Shown here: positions 10,254-20,320 of the stretch, one piece after another
Position numbering within the stretch: the first letter of the stretch is position 1
Layout: each line of letters opens with the position of its first letter
From: Pandoraea terrae
GTDB lineage: Bacteria; Pseudomonadota; Gammaproteobacteria; Burkholderiales; Burkholderiaceae
Direction: 5' to 3'
DNA: 64,000 bases
NCBI RefSeq assembly: GCF_902459695.1
Contig: NZ_CABPRZ010000007.1
Span: 186,001-250,000, forward strand
Position numbers and translations under genes: made by a program
The notes under the pieces: model-generated
The model's database searches: none
The model's input: only the letters and a program-made list of their open reading frames with translations
What the model was told of the DNA's origin: nothing

Positions 10254-10417
10254 GCGAACGGTGCTGCCGGCGGGCGTCCGGGGCACGCAAATCGTGTTTT
10301 CCGCGACGGATACCGTCCGCGCTTGGGCATTACCAGTACGGTATTCGCGGGAACAGGCCCTAAAATGAAATCAAACAAATCAAAAATCAAACAACAGTGC
10401 GCAGGGAGGCGTCCGTC

Positions 10418-10993
10418 ATGACGATCCGTCCATTTTGCCGAATCAGCTTGCCCGACTTGTCCTGCGTGTGGGCGCGCCGTCCCTTGACCCGACTGTCCTG
10501 CGAGCTCGGGCTGAGCCTCGCCGCCATCGTCGCAGGCGCCTCGCCGGCGGCCGCCGACACAGACCTCACCCTGCTCGCGGCCGGCCCCTGGCAAATGCCG
10601 CAACCGTCACAACCGCCCCCGATTTCGCCGCCTGTACTCTCACCGCCCGCGCACGGCGACAACGACGCCACGCGCGAGCCGGTGCGCTTCACGCTCTACG
10701 CCGTTCGCGATATCGAGCACATCGGCGTGAAATTTCCTGATGCCAAGGACGAAGCCGTCAACGAGGGGATCGTCAATGTGCAGTTGGACATGCGCGAAGA
10801 CGCGTCGATGCGCATGCGGGAGTTCTCGCGTCACAATATGAACCGGGCAATGACACTCGTCATCGACGGCATGGATGTCGCCACGGCGACGATCCGCTCC
10901 GAGCTCGGCGGGCAGTTCGAATTGGCGCTGCCGAAAGAAAAAGCCCGGCTCCTTTTCCAGCGCGTGCTGGCCAAGGCCGGGCCTTCGACGTAA
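10418..10993 (+). CDS. Secreted protein with SecD P1-head-like domain, function unknown
   Basis: This 191-residue protein starts at ATG 10418, eight bases after AGGGAGG. A signal-like hydrophobic stretch (SLAAIVAGASPAAA, about residues 29-42) is followed by a proline-rich linker and a C-terminal domain (RFTLYAVRD to the end). The stretch AMTLVIDGMDVATATIRSEL resembles the SecD P1 head pattern (VLDG-x-V-x-(S/T)-A-x-x-I). No transmembrane SecDF channel is present, so it is not a translocase. A periplasmic orphan is the best description. It faces away from purC and converges with fba. Confidence 0.75.
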   Translation: MTIRPFCRISLPDLSCVWARRPLTRLSCELGLSLAAIVAGASPAAADTDLTLLAAGPWQMPQPSQPPPISPPVLSPPAHGDNDATREPVRFTLYAVRDIEHIGVKFPDAKDEAVNEGIVNVQLDMREDASMRMREFSRHNMNRAMTLVIDGMDVATATIRSELGGQFELALPKEKARLLFQRVLAKAGPST

Positions 10994-11026
10994 CCGGCGC
11001 CGCGCCCGACAGGGCGGGCCGGCGCG
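10994..11026. terminator. GC-rich hairpin between convergent genes
   Basis: GCGCCGCGCCC, a GACA loop and GGGCGGGCCGGCGC can pair with one internal bulge just after the plus-strand stop at 10993 and just before the fba stop at 11039. No U-run follows on either strand, so it may be a weak or Rho-assisted bidirectional terminator. Confidence 0.35.
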
Positions 11027-11038
11027 GGGTTGCGGGGT

Positions 11039-12103
11039 TTACTGAACGATCTGCGCCAGATCGCCCTTCTTGTACTTCTCAGCGATTTTCTCGAGCGGCA
11101 CCGGCTTGATTTTGGCAGCCTGGCCTTCGCAGCCGAACGCCAGATAACGCGCCTTGCAGACTTGCCTGGCGGCTTCGCGGGCCGGCTTCAGATAGTCGCG
11201 TGGGTCGAACTTGCCCGGATTTTCGAACAGATAGCGACGGATCGCGCCGGTCATTGCCAGACGAATGTCCGTGTCGATGTTGATCTTGCGCACGCCGTGC
11301 TTGATGCCTTCCTGGATTTCCTCGACCGGCACGCCGTAGGTTTCCTTCATGTCGCCACCGAACTGGCGGATTTCCTCCAGCAGTTCTTGCGGCACGGACG
11401 ACGAGCCGTGCATCACCAGGTGGGTGTTCGGAATGCGGCGGTGAATTTCCTTGATACGCTCAATGGCGAGGATGTCGCCGGTCGGCTTGCGGCTGAACTT
11501 GTACGCGCCGTGCGAGGTGCCGATGGCAATGGCCAAAGCGTCGCATTGGGTTTGCTTGACGAAGTCGGCGGCCTGGTCCGGATCGGTCAGCAGTTGCTCG
11601 CGCGTCATGGTGCCGTCGGCACCGTGACCGTCTTCCTTGTCGCCCTTCATCGTTTCGAGCGAACCGAGCACGCCGAGTTCGGCTTCCACGGTCACGCCGA
11701 TGTAATGGGAGAGCTCGACAACCTTCTTCGAGACGGCAACGTTGTATTCGTAGCTGGCGACAGACTTGCCGTCTTCCTCAAGCGAGCCGTCCATCATCAC
11801 ACTGGTGAAACCGCTCTTGATGGCGGCCATGCACACAGCGGGCGACTGGCCGTGATCCTGGTGCATCACGACGGGAATATGCGGATACGCCTCGACGGCC
11901 GCTTCGATCAGATGGCGCAGGAACGCCTCGCCCGCATACTTGCGGGCGCCGGCCGATGCCTGCATGATGACCGGCGCACCGACTTCGTCGGCCGCCGCCA
12001 TGATCGCCGAGACTTGTTCCAGGTTGTTGACGTTGAAGGCCGGCAGACCGTAGCCGTTTTCGGCGGCGTGGTCGAGCAGCTGACGCATCGATACTAGGGG
12101 CAT
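11039..12103 (-). CDS. fba: Class II fructose-1,6-bisphosphate aldolase
   Basis: This 354-residue zinc aldolase cleaves or forms fructose-1,6-bisphosphate. It shows [11 protein letters not shown], the metal-site segment VVMHQDHG, and the C-terminal block [12 protein letters not shown] with [14 protein letters not shown] 12103 is chosen because AAGGAG lies six bases upstream. The reading frame extends further 5', but that part lacks homology. The order pgk-pyk-fba on the minus strand groups lower glycolysis with the pur genes, as commonly seen in Burkholderia relatives. Confidence 0.95.
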   Translation of the reverse strand: MPLVSMRQLLDHAAENGYGLPAFNVNNLEQVSAIMAAADEVGAPVIMQASAGARKYAGEAFLRHLIEAAVEAYPHIPVVMHQDHGQSPAVCMAAIKSGFTSVMMDGSLEEDGKSVASYEYNVAVSKKVVELSHYIGVTVEAELGVLGSLETMKGDKEDGHGADGTMTREQLLTDPDQAADFVKQTQCDALAIAIGTSHGAYKFSRKPTGDILAIERIKEIHRRIPNTHLVMHGSSSVPQELLEEIRQFGGDMKETYGVPVEEIQEGIKHGVRKINIDTDIRLAMTGAIRRYLFENPGKFDPRDYLKPAREAARQVCKARYLAFGCEGQAAKIKPVPLEKIAEKYKKGDLAQIVQ

Positions 12104-12217
12104 GTCGTTCTCCTTGGAGTCAAATAAAACAATCTTTCGTCCGCCAGACGTGCCCTGCGCATTCGACAACGCTGCCGCGCGGCGGACGCTTTCGCGCCGC
12201 CACGCCCGGCCATGCCG

Positions 12218-13660
12218 TCATGCCAGGCCCACCTGGACGATTTTCAACGTGTTGGTGCCGCCGGGCTGGCCCATCGGCTCGCCCACCGTCAGCACAATGG
12301 TGTCGCCACGCTTGACCACGCCCTTGGAGAGCAACAGTTGCTCGGCCTGCTTGAGCGCCTGGTCACGGTCGCCACTCGCATCGGCCCGCATGGCCCACAC
12401 GTTGCGGTACAGCGCCATGGTGCGGTGACTGCTCTCTTGCGAAGTCAGCGCAAAAATCGGCACGTGAATCTTGTGGCGGGACAGCCACAACGCGGTCGCG
12501 CCCGATTCGGTCAGCGCCACGATGGCTTTGGCGCGCAAATGATACGCGGTAAACAGTGCGCCGGCGGCAATCGTCTGATCGATTCGCGTAAAAGTTTGGT
12601 CGAGCCAATCGCGATCGAGTTCCACCTGCTCGGACTTTTCGGCCTCGATACAGATCGTGGCCATGGTCTCGATGGTCTCCACCGGATACTTGCCCGCCGC
12701 GCTTTCGGCCGACAGCATCACCGCGTCGGTACCGTCGAGCACCGCGTTGGCGACGTCCGACACCTCGGCGCGGGTCGGCACCGGATTGTGGATCATCGAT
12801 TCCATCATCTGCGTGGCGGTGATCGTCAGCTTGTTCATCTCGCGCGCAAGACGAATCATTCGCTTTTGCAGGGCCGGCACGGCGGCATTGCCCACTTCGA
12901 TGGCCAGATCGCCCCGGGCGACCATGATCGCGTCCGACGCGCTCAGGATCTCCTCGAGCGCCGGGATCGCCTCGGCACGCTCGATCTTGGCGATCATGCG
13001 CGGCTTGATGCCATACGGCTCGCCCGCGACGTTGGCCAGGCGGCGCGCCATTTCCATGTCGGTGGCGTTCTTCGGGAACGAGACGGCGACATAGTCGGCG
13101 CCCAGCGCCATCGCCGTCTTGATGTCTTCCATGTCCTTGGCCGTCAATGCCGGCGCCGTCAGGCCGCCGCCCTGGCGGTTGATGCCCTTGTTGTTCGACA
13201 GATCGCCGCCGACGCGCACCGTCGTGAAGATCTCGTTGCCGAACACACGGTCGACGACCAGCACAATCAAGCCGTCGTTCAACAACAGGACGTCGCCCGC
13301 GGACAGATCGCGCGGCAACTCCTTATAGTCGAGACCGACACGTTCGTCGTTGCCCATTTCGCAATCGGCGTCGAGAATGAACTGCGCCCCCTGGACGAGG
13401 ACCGTCTTGCCGTTTTCGAACTTGCCGACGCGGATCTTCGGGCCTTGCAGGTCAGCCATGATGGCCACTTCGCGGCCTGCGGCGCGCGCAGCCGCGCGTA
13501 CCATTTCAGCGCGCTCGATATGATCCTGCGCCTTCCCGTGCGAGAAGTTCAGCCGCACGACGTCCACGCCTGCGGCAATCATGCGCGAGAGCACTTCCGG
13601 CGTGCTCGAAGCCGGCCCGATCGTGGCCACGATCTTGGTGGAGCGGTTCATTACATCCAT
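12218..13660 (-). CDS. pyk: Pyruvate kinase
   Basis: The 480-residue product converts PEP and ADP to pyruvate and ATP. Motifs in order: STKIVATIGPASS, RLNFSHGKAQDH, the active-site/metal block IMVARGDLAIEVG, and DAVMLSAESAAGKYP. The ATG at 13660 follows AGAGG; a second ATG three codons in (MNRSTK) is a possible start. It lies between pgk and fba with a ~250-bp leader after pgk, so it may have its own promoter. Confidence 0.95.
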   Translation of the reverse strand: MDVMNRSTKIVATIGPASSTPEVLSRMIAAGVDVVRLNFSHGKAQDHIERAEMVRAAARAAGREVAIMADLQGPKIRVGKFENGKTVLVQGAQFILDADCEMGNDERVGLDYKELPRDLSAGDVLLLNDGLIVLVVDRVFGNEIFTTVRVGGDLSNNKGINRQGGGLTAPALTAKDMEDIKTAMALGADYVAVSFPKNATDMEMARRLANVAGEPYGIKPRMIAKIERAEAIPALEEILSASDAIMVARGDLAIEVGNAAVPALQKRMIRLAREMNKLTITATQMMESMIHNPVPTRAEVSDVANAVLDGTDAVMLSAESAAGKYPVETIETMATICIEAEKSEQVELDRDWLDQTFTRIDQTIAAGALFTAYHLRAKAIVALTESGATALWLSRHKIHVPIFALTSQESSHRTMALYRNVWAMRADASGDRDQALKQAEQLLLSKGVVKRGDTIVLTVGEPMGQPGGTNTLKIVQVGLA

Positions 13661-13913
13661 CGCATCATCCTCTTTTGGTAGCAGCGCAATGACAATCTTG
13701 GCTGTTAGATGGTTGTACTCTTTTTAAGCGGCGGCAGGTTAACCAAAAAGTTCGTATTGTCCTTACGAAATCGTTCGATTCCATCTCAAACGTTCGCAAT
13801 AAACCGCAACAAACTGCGTCAAACCCCTCATCGAACCCGCATCGAACCGCGCTTGCAGCCGTGCTTCGAACCGATGATTCCCTGCCCCGCTCCACCGGGC
13901 CCGGCGAGCCGTA

Positions 13914-15110
13914 TTACGCGCCGCGCTGTTGCAACACTTCGACGGCGGGCAAGGTCTTGCCTTCCAGGAATTCCAGGAAAGCGCCGCCACCGGTCGAGAT
14001 ATAGCTGACCTGATCCGCGATCCCGTACTTGGCAATCGCCGCCAGGGTGTCGCCGCCGCCGGCGATCGAGAACGCCTTGGCGCTCGCAATTGCGCGCGCC
14101 AGCGTTTCGGTACCGTGACCGAACTGGTCGAATTCGAACACGCCAACCGGGCCGTTCCAGACGATCGTGCCGGCCTGGCCGAGTTGGTCGGCGAGCTTGG
14201 CGGCCGTTTGCGGGCCGATGTCGAGAATCATGTCGTCGGCCTCGACGTCGGTCGCCGGCTTGACGGTCGCGGCCGCCGTGGCGCTGAATCCCTTGGCGCA
14301 GACGACGTCCGCCGGGATCGGCACGGAAGCGCCGCGCGCCGCCATTGCGTCGATGATCGCCCGAGCCTCGCCGACCAGGTCAGCTTCGGCGAGCGACTTG
14401 CCGATCGGCAGGCCGGCCGCAAGCATGAATGTGTTGGCAATGCCGCCGCCGACGATCAACTGGTCGACCTTGTCGGCCAGCGATTTGAGGATGGTGAGCT
14501 TGGTCGAGACCTTCGAGCCGGCCACGATGGCCACCAGAGGACGTGCCGGCTGGCCCAGCGCCTTGCCCAGCGCGTCAAGTTCAGCGGCCAGGAGCGGGCC
14601 CGCGCACGCCGCCGGCGCGTACCTGGCGATACCGTGGGTCGTGGCTTCGGCGCGGTGGGCGGTGCCAAACGCGTCGTTGACGTAGACGTCGCACAGCTTG
14701 GCCATCTTTTGGGCCAGTTCGTCGCTGTTCTTCTTCTCGCCCTTGTTGACGCGGCAGTTTTCCAGCAGGACGACATCGCCCGGCGCCACGGCGAAGCCCC
14801 CGTCGACCCAGTCCGCGATCAGTTTGACGTCGCGGCCGAGCAGTTCGGACAGGCGCGCGGCGACCGGCGCCAGCGAGTCGGCAGGCTTGAATTCGCCTTC
14901 GGTCGGACGGCCCAGGTGCGACGTGACCATGACGGCCGCGCCAGCCTTCAGGCACATCTCGATGGCGGGCACCGAGGCGCGGATGCGCGTGTCTTCCGTG
15001 ATGCGCCCCTGATCATCCTGCGGCACGTTCAAATCGGCGCGAATAAAGACGCGTTTGCCGGCAATCTTGCCTTGGGCGATCAAATCGGTGAGACGAACGA
15101 CGGAAGCCAT
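13914..15110 (-). CDS. pgk: Phosphoglycerate kinase
   Basis: The 398-residue product begins [10 protein letters not shown] and continues with [35 protein letters not shown] and the C-terminal GGGDTLAAI. All are PGK hallmarks for transfer between 1,3-bisphosphoglycerate and ADP. ATG 15110 is chosen by family length; 32 codons of open frame upstream show no homology. The stop lies 253 bp before the pyk start. Confidence 0.96.
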   Translation of the reverse strand: MASVVRLTDLIAQGKIAGKRVFIRADLNVPQDDQGRITEDTRIRASVPAIEMCLKAGAAVMVTSHLGRPTEGEFKPADSLAPVAARLSELLGRDVKLIADWVDGGFAVAPGDVVLLENCRVNKGEKKNSDELAQKMAKLCDVYVNDAFGTAHRAEATTHGIARYAPAACAGPLLAAELDALGKALGQPARPLVAIVAGSKVSTKLTILKSLADKVDQLIVGGGIANTFMLAAGLPIGKSLAEADLVGEARAIIDAMAARGASVPIPADVVCAKGFSATAAATVKPATDVEADDMILDIGPQTAAKLADQLGQAGTIVWNGPVGVFEFDQFGHGTETLARAIASAKAFSIAGGGDTLAAIAKYGIADQVSYISTGGGAFLEFLEGKTLPAVEVLQQRGA

Positions 15111-15218
15111 GAGAATCCGAATAAGAAGATGGTGGGGAAAGACGTCCATTTTAACCGATCCGTCATGACAAAGGCCCAATTCGCGGCATTCGGACCCTGC
15201 GGCCACCCGCCGGAGCCG

Positions 15219-15542
15219 TTAGAAAAACAGTCTTCCCAAGGTGTAGACCGCCATGCCGACGACGATCATGCCCACCATGCTGCGCCGCCACACGAACCAG
15301 CCGGTGGCGGCCAGCGCGGCTGCGAGCTTGGGATTGCCAAGGTGCAGCACGAACTGATGGTCGAGCAGCACCACTTCGGGCACGACGATGACGGCCAGCG
15401 CCGCCGCGGGGGCGTACCGCAAGGCCCGTTGCAGCCGATGCGGCAGCGATACGCGCTCGCCGGCGAGCAGGAAGAAAGTGCGCGTGAAAATCGTCACGAC
15501 GGTCATGGCGACAATGGCGCCCCAAATCATCCATGCACTCAT
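15219..15542 (-). CDS. azlD: AzlD-type branched-chain amino acid export subunit
   Basis: This 107-residue, three-to-four-helix membrane protein has the AzlD features TRTFFLLAG and LQRALRYAPAAALAVIVVPE. It pairs with AzlC to export branched-chain amino acids. The ATG at 15542 overlaps the azlC stop as ATGA. The frame continues far upstream, but that extension lies inside azlC and is not coding. Confidence 0.9.
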   Translation of the reverse strand: MSAWMIWGAIVAMTVVTIFTRTFFLLAGERVSLPHRLQRALRYAPAAALAVIVVPEVVLLDHQFVLHLGNPKLAAALAATGWFVWRRSMVGMIVVGMAVYTLGRLFF

Positions 15543-16297
15543 TGCCCGCCCTCCCTGGCCGTGACCGATTTGCCCGCTTTGCGCTGGCCATATCGGCTGG
15601 TGAGTTCGTCGGCCACCATGCCGGCGGCGAGCGCGGCGAACACGCCGAGCACCAGATTGACGCGGTACGGCAAGTCGAAGGCGAGCACGCCGATGACCGA
15701 TGCCAGCACGACCGCGAGCGCCATCGAGCGGCTGGAGATCGTGTGGACCATCATCGGGATCAGCGCGAGGGTGCCGGCGAAAGCCAGGCCCCAATTGTCG
15801 GGCACCAGCGCGCCGAGCAGGATGCCAAGGATCGAGGACACCTGCCAGACCATCCAGTTGCTGACGGCGATGCCGTAATAGGTCGCCTCCTTGCCGGGCA
15901 CGAAGCCGGTGGGGTAGCTCTGCCCCATGAATATGACGAAACCGAGATCGCCGTTGAGGAAGCCAAGCACGATGCGGCGCCAGAGCGGCAAATAGGCGAA
16001 GTGCGGCTGCAACGCGGCGCTGAAGATGACGAAGCGCAGATTGATGATGAATACTGTCAGCAGGATGGTCCAGAGCGGCAGTTTGGCGGCAAAAAGCGGC
16101 AGCGAAGCCAGTTGGGCCGAGCCCGCGTAGACCATCAGCGACATCCCGATGGCCTGCGGCACGGTCAGGATGGACTTGCTCATGGCAACGCCCGTGACCA
16201 GCCCCCAGGAGAAGATCGCCGGCAACAGCGGCGAAATAAGACGAAATCCCGCCGCGAAACCCTCTCGGTCGGCGGCAGGCAAGCGTAACTTGGGCAT
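15539..16297 (-). CDS. azlC: AzlC-type branched-chain amino acid exporter, large subunit
   Basis: The 252-residue membrane protein contains the AzlC signature region (FSWGLVTGVAMSKSILTVPQ region; MVYAGSAQLASLPL; TVFIINLRFVIFSAALQPHF). With AzlD it forms an exporter for leucine, isoleucine, valine and analogues. It is divergent from ilvE, the branched-chain aminotransferase, which fits a shared physiological role. The start at 16297 is the first ATG, with a plausible but weak ribosome site. Confidence 0.92.
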   Translation of the reverse strand: MPKLRLPAADREGFAAGFRLISPLLPAIFSWGLVTGVAMSKSILTVPQAIGMSLMVYAGSAQLASLPLFAAKLPLWTILLTVFIINLRFVIFSAALQPHFAYLPLWRRIVLGFLNGDLGFVIFMGQSYPTGFVPGKEATYYGIAVSNWMVWQVSSILGILLGALVPDNWGLAFAGTLALIPMMVHTISSRSMALAVVLASVIGVLAFDLPYRVNLVLGVFAALAAGMVADELTSRYGQRKAGKSVTAREGGQ

Positions 16298-16521
16298 AGG
16301 GGGCGTCCGGCGCGCGCTGGCCGCCCCGGCGTCGCGCGCTGCCGGGGGTCTGTGTCTCGCAATAATGGGAATACGGGCGGCCGGCGAACCATTATAGCCA
16401 AAGTAAACGGGCGCTTAAACAGCCAATTCGTGCGTTTATGCAACGCGCGGGCGCGCCCGGACGGGGCGGCTGTTTTACAATAGCGGTTTTAGGCATTCGC
16501 CCCCTGCTTCTGGAGAACATC

Positions 16522-17445
16522 ATGTCAATGGCCGATCGCGACGGCAAAATCTGGATGGACGGCAAGCTCATCGACTGGCGAGCTGCGAACATCCACGTGC
16601 TCACCCACACCCTGCACTACGGCATGGGCGTGTTCGAGGGCGTGCGCGCCTACAAGACCGACGATGGCGAGACCGCGATCTTCCGACTGAAGGAACATAC
16701 GAAGCGCCTGCTGAACTCGGCCAAGATTTTCCAGATGGAAGTCCCGTTCGACCATGAAACGCTGTTTAACGCGCAACGCGAAGTCGTGCGCGAGAACAAC
16801 CTGGAATCGTGCTACCTGCGCCCGATCATCTGGGTCGGCTCCGAGAAGCTCGGCGTTTCGGCCAAGGGCAACACGATCCACGTCGCCATCGCCGCATGGC
16901 CATGGGGCGCGTATCTGGGCGAAGAAGGCATCACGAAGGGCATTCGCGTGAAAACGTCGTCGTTTACGCGTCACCACGTCAACGTGTCGATGGTGCGCGC
17001 GAAGGCGTCGGGCTGGTACGTCAACTCGATCCTGGCCAACCAGGAAGCCACCACCGACGGCTACGACGAAGCGCTGCTGCTTGATGTCGACGGCTATGTC
17101 TCGGAAGGCTCGGGCGAGAACTTCTTCCTGGTCAACAACGGCAAGCTGTACACGCCGGACCTGTCATCGTGCCTCGACGGCATCACGCGCGACACCGTGA
17201 TCACGCTGGCGAAGGACGCGGGCATCGAAGTGATCGAGAAGCGCATCACGCGCGACGAAGTTTATACGGCCGACGAGGCGTTCTTCACCGGCACGGCCGC
17301 CGAAGTCACGCCGATCCGTGAACTCGACAACCGCGCCATCGGCATCGGCCGCCGCGGTCCGATCACCGAAAAGCTGCAAACCGCGTTCTTCAACGTGGTC
17401 TCGGGCAAAGACCCGAAATACAAACACTGGCTGACCCAGGTCTAA
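16522..17445 (+). CDS. ilvE: Branched-chain amino acid aminotransferase
   Basis: This 307-residue class IV PLP aminotransferase interconverts branched-chain amino acids and 2-oxo acids. Seen: HTLHYGMGVFEGVRAY, the PLP-lysine segment VRAKASGWYVNS, EGSGENFF, and SSCLDGITRDTV. ATG 16522 has GGAG at the right spacing. It is the first of a run of plus-strand genes (zinc finger, waaF, NTF2-like, YheT-like). A TACAAT at 16476-16481 could be its -10 box. Confidence 0.96.
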   Translation: MSMADRDGKIWMDGKLIDWRAANIHVLTHTLHYGMGVFEGVRAYKTDDGETAIFRLKEHTKRLLNSAKIFQMEVPFDHETLFNAQREVVRENNLESCYLRPIIWVGSEKLGVSAKGNTIHVAIAAWPWGAYLGEEGITKGIRVKTSSFTRHHVNVSMVRAKASGWYVNSILANQEATTDGYDEALLLDVDGYVSEGSGENFFLVNNGKLYTPDLSSCLDGITRDTVITLAKDAGIEVIEKRITRDEVYTADEAFFTGTAAEVTPIRELDNRAIGIGRRGPITEKLQTAFFNVVSGKDPKYKHWLTQV

Positions 17446-17521
17446 GCCACGCACGCCTGCCGGCGCCGTCGTTGAGACAGCGCTCGGCAGGGTGCCTTGC
17501 CGTCTGTCTTTTGAGGACCCC

Positions 17522-17719
17522 ATGAGCGAAGTCAAAGAAATGCCGATCGTTGAAGTCGGCGCCGAAGATCTGCCCGTGCATTGCCCGAATCCCCGGATGG
17601 AAGCGTGGAGCGCCCATCCGCGCGTGTTTATCGACGTCACCCATGGCGAAGCCGCCTGCCCGTATTGCGGCACGCGTTACCGCCTGAAAGCCGGCGTGGT
17701 TCTGAAAGGCCACCATTGA
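17522..17719 (+). CDS. Small CHCC zinc-finger protein
   Basis: This 65-residue protein has a CHCC-type zinc finger like that of mitochondrial complex I subunit NDUFS6: a Cys in VHCPNP, a His in ACPYCG-preceding THGEAA, and the final CPYCGTRYRL pair. Small proteins of this type sit between ilvE and waaF in many Burkholderiales. The exact role in bacteria is not established here. The start follows GAGGACCC. Confidence 0.88.
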   Translation: MSEVKEMPIVEVGAEDLPVHCPNPRMEAWSAHPRVFIDVTHGEAACPYCGTRYRLKAGVVLKGHH

Positions 17720-17767
17720 TCCGTCTTCGCGCACGACCCCGTTTGTCTGCAAAGGCCTGCCGACACG

Positions 17768-18793
17768 ATGCATAAAGCCTTGGTGATCGCCCCCAACTGG
17801 ATTGGGGACGCGCTCATGGCGCAGCCGCTGTTTACCCTGCTCAAGCGTTTGCATCCGCGTTTGACGATCGACGCAATCGCGCCGAGCTGGGTCGCGCCTG
17901 TGCTGGAGCGCATGCCGGAAATCTCACGCGTTGTCGCAACCGACCTCGCGCACGGCAAGTTGCAGCCACTCGCGCGGTATCAGCTCGCGAGCGTGCTGGC
18001 CGACGAAGGGTACGACGCGGCCTATGTCCTGCCCAATTCACTGAAGTCGGCACTGATTCCGTGGCTCGCGCGTATTCCGCTGCGTATCGGCTACAAGGGC
18101 GAGCAGCGCTACGGCCTGCTCAACGTCCGTCATGGCAATCCGGCCAAGGACGAGCGCCCGCCGATGGTGCGTCACTACGCGGCGCTGGCGTTCGCGCCCG
18201 GCGCCAAGCTGCCGGAAACGCTGCCAACGCCGCGCATCGAAACCGATCTGAACGAATCCGCTCGCGTATTCCAGCGATTTGGCCTGGATTTGCGCGTGCC
18301 GCTCGTCGCTTTCTGCCCCGGTGCGGAATTCGGGCCCGCCAAGCGCTGGCCGCCCGGTCATTTCGCCGCATTGGCCCAACTGGTGCGGCGCTCGTTCCCG
18401 TACGCCCAGATTGTCGCGCTCGGCTCGGGCAAGGACAGCGCCCTGGCGCAGCAGATCGCGGCCGAAGCCCCATTCGTTCGTAATCTCTGCGGGCAAACAT
18501 CGCTCGCGGAGTGCTGCGCATTGCTCGCCCGCGCCAACGCCGTGGTCAGCAACGATTCGGGACTGATGCACGTGAGCGCCGCCCTGCGCCGGCCGCAGAT
18601 CGCGCTGTTCGGTTCGTCCGATCCGCGCCACACGCCGCCGCTCAACGATGCCGCACACGTGCTGTGGTTACAATTGGAGTGCAGCCCCTGTTTTGCGCGA
18701 GAATGTCCGCTGGGACACACTCGCTGCCTGAAAGAGCTGACGCCCGAGCACGTTTTCGCGAATCTGCGCAATATTCTCCTGACGCAACGGTAA
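17768..18793 (+). CDS. waaF: Lipopolysaccharide heptosyltransferase II
   Basis: This 341-residue GT9 glycosyltransferase adds the second heptose to the LPS inner core at the inner-membrane cytosolic face. Signatures are the N-terminal IAPNWIGDALMAQPLF, FCPGAEFGPAKRWPPGHFA and VVSNDSGLMHVSAAL. A cysteine-rich tail (CSPCFARECPLGHTRCLK) is typical of WaaF. It is 48 bp after the zinc-finger gene and five bases before the next gene. Confidence 0.94.
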   Translation: MHKALVIAPNWIGDALMAQPLFTLLKRLHPRLTIDAIAPSWVAPVLERMPEISRVVATDLAHGKLQPLARYQLASVLADEGYDAAYVLPNSLKSALIPWLARIPLRIGYKGEQRYGLLNVRHGNPAKDERPPMVRHYAALAFAPGAKLPETLPTPRIETDLNESARVFQRFGLDLRVPLVAFCPGAEFGPAKRWPPGHFAALAQLVRRSFPYAQIVALGSGKDSALAQQIAAEAPFVRNLCGQTSLAECCALLARANAVVSNDSGLMHVSAALRRPQIALFGSSDPRHTPPLNDAAHVLWLQLECSPCFARECPLGHTRCLKELTPEHVFANLRNILLTQR

Positions 18794-18798
18794 CCGCC

Positions 18799-19254
18799 AT
18801 GCCACGCTTTGTCCGCCTGTTCGACGCCGCCAGCGAAACCATCGCGGCCTTTTACGATGCGCTGCGCATGGGGCAGACCGACCGTGCCATGGCGCTGTGG
18901 GCGAACGAGGATTTCGTCAGCTATATCCGTCCTGACGGCACCCGCTGGGACGGCCTGGAACAGATTCGTAACGGCCTGACGACACAGTTCGCCGAGAGTG
19001 TCGTGTTGATCGATTCGCTCGGCACGACCGAGTACGACACAGTCGGCACTGTCGTGCACACGGCCACCGAGGCCATGCGCGCGGGCAACAGCGACGCGTC
19101 CCGCACGACGGCGCAGTTGATTCACACGACGTACGTGCTCGTCCATGAGCAGGGCGACTGGCGCTTTGCGCACATCCACTCGAGCCCGCTGCCGCCCCAG
19201 GCGGTCGAGCAGTTCAGCGTGACGATGCACGCCCGCTCGGACGGCCTGCACTGA
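18799..19254 (+). CDS. NTF2/SnoaL-like protein, function unknown
   Basis: This 151-residue protein has the cone-shaped NTF2-like fold pattern: an N-terminal helix (ETIAAFYDALRMGQTDRAMALWA), then VSYIRPDGTRWDGLEQIRNGL and a C-terminal sheet with GDWRFAHIHSS. Such proteins are often annotated as ketosteroid-isomerase-like or DUF4440. No catalytic assignment can be made. It starts five bases after waaF and ends 10 bases before the hydrolase, so it is probably in the same operon. Confidence 0.85.
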   Translation: MPRFVRLFDAASETIAAFYDALRMGQTDRAMALWANEDFVSYIRPDGTRWDGLEQIRNGLTTQFAESVVLIDSLGTTEYDTVGTVVHTATEAMRAGNSDASRTTAQLIHTTYVLVHEQGDWRFAHIHSSPLPPQAVEQFSVTMHARSDGLH

Positions 19255-19264
19255 GCTGTTCGCC

Positions 19265-20320
19265 ATGACAGCGCGGCCACCCGGGTTCACGGCGCAGGAC
19301 TACCGTGCGCCGCACTGGCTGCCCGACGGCCATAGCCAGACGATCTATCCCGCCCTCTTCGGGCGGCGGCCGCATGTCGAATTCCGCCGGGAGATCTGGG
19401 ACACGCCCGACGGCGACGTCATTGACGTCGACTGGACCGTTGCGCCACCGTCATCCACCCCGGGCGCAAGCGCGCCGTCCGGCCACGCGTCGGCGTCCGA
19501 TGTCGCGGCCGCGCTCGAGGCGCCGCTCGTCGTGCTGTTTCATGGCCTCGAAGGCAGTTCCGGCAGCCACTATGCGCGCGCGCTCATGCATGCCGTCACC
19601 GCGCGTGGCTGGCGCGGGGTGATTCCTCATTTCCGCGGTTGCGGCGGGACACCGAACCGCGCCCCGCGTTTCTATCATTCGGGCGACAGCGCCGAGGCCG
19701 ACTGGGTATTGCGCCGCTTGCGCGCGCAGACCGCCGGACCGATACTGGCCGCAGGTGTTTCGCTCGGCGGCAACGTGCTGCTTCGCTGGCTCGGCGAACA
19801 TCGTGAAGACGCCGCCAGCGTGGTAAGCGCTGCCTGCGCGGTATCTGCGCCGGTCGACCTGCGTGCGGGCGGCCGCGCCCTTTCGCGGGGCTTCAACATG
19901 ATCTACACGCGCAACTTCCTGGCGACGCTCAAGCGGAAATCGCTCGCCAAGCTCGATCAGTTTCCCGACCTGTTCGACCGAAAGGCCATGCTCGCGGCAC
20001 GCGATCTGCGCGACTTCGACGATGTCGTGACCGCACCGCTGCACGGCTTCGACGATGCAGTCGACTACTACACGCGCGCCTCGAGCAAACCGATCCTGCC
20101 GGCCATCGCCGTGCCGACACTGATGCTCAACGCGCGCAACGATCCGTTCATGCCGGCCGGCGCGTTGCCGGGGCCGCGCGACGTCGGCCGTCATATCACG
20201 CTCCTGCAGCCCCGGCACGGTGGCCATGTCGGATTCATGACCGCACCGTTCCCGGGCGGGATGACATGGATGCCGCATACTGTTCTCGATTACTTTGCGA
20301 GTTTCCTGCACCATGGATGA
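19265..20320 (+). CDS. YheT-type alpha/beta hydrolase
   Basis: This 351-residue member of the UPF0017/YheT hydrolase family has the N-terminal family block HWLPDGHSQTIYPALF. It also shows the oxyanion-hole strand LVVLFHGLEGSSGSHYA, the nucleophile elbow GVSLGGNVLLRW, an acid in the LNARNDPF region, and the His in HGGHVGF. The triad is complete, suggesting esterase or lipase activity on an unknown substrate. The last 8 bp overlap the next gene. Confidence 0.92.
   Translation: MTARPPGFTAQDYRAPHWLPDGHSQTIYPALFGRRPHVEFRREIWDTPDGDVIDVDWTVAPPSSTPGASAPSGHASASDVAAALEAPLVVLFHGLEGSSGSHYARALMHAVTARGWRGVIPHFRGCGGTPNRAPRFYHSGDSAEADWVLRRLRAQTAGPILAAGVSLGGNVLLRWLGEHREDAASVVSAACAVSAPVDLRAGGRALSRGFNMIYTRNFLATLKRKSLAKLDQFPDLFDRKAMLAARDLRDFDDVVTAPLHGFDDAVDYYTRASSKPILPAIAVPTLMLNARNDPFMPAGALPGPRDVGRHITLLQPRHGGHVGFMTAPFPGGMTWMPHTVLDYFASFLHHG

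Noticed and set aside
12212..13681. 489-codon plus-strand frame opposite pyk
   Set aside because: His/Arg-rich antisense frame typical of high GC; the minus strand encodes clear pyruvate kinase.
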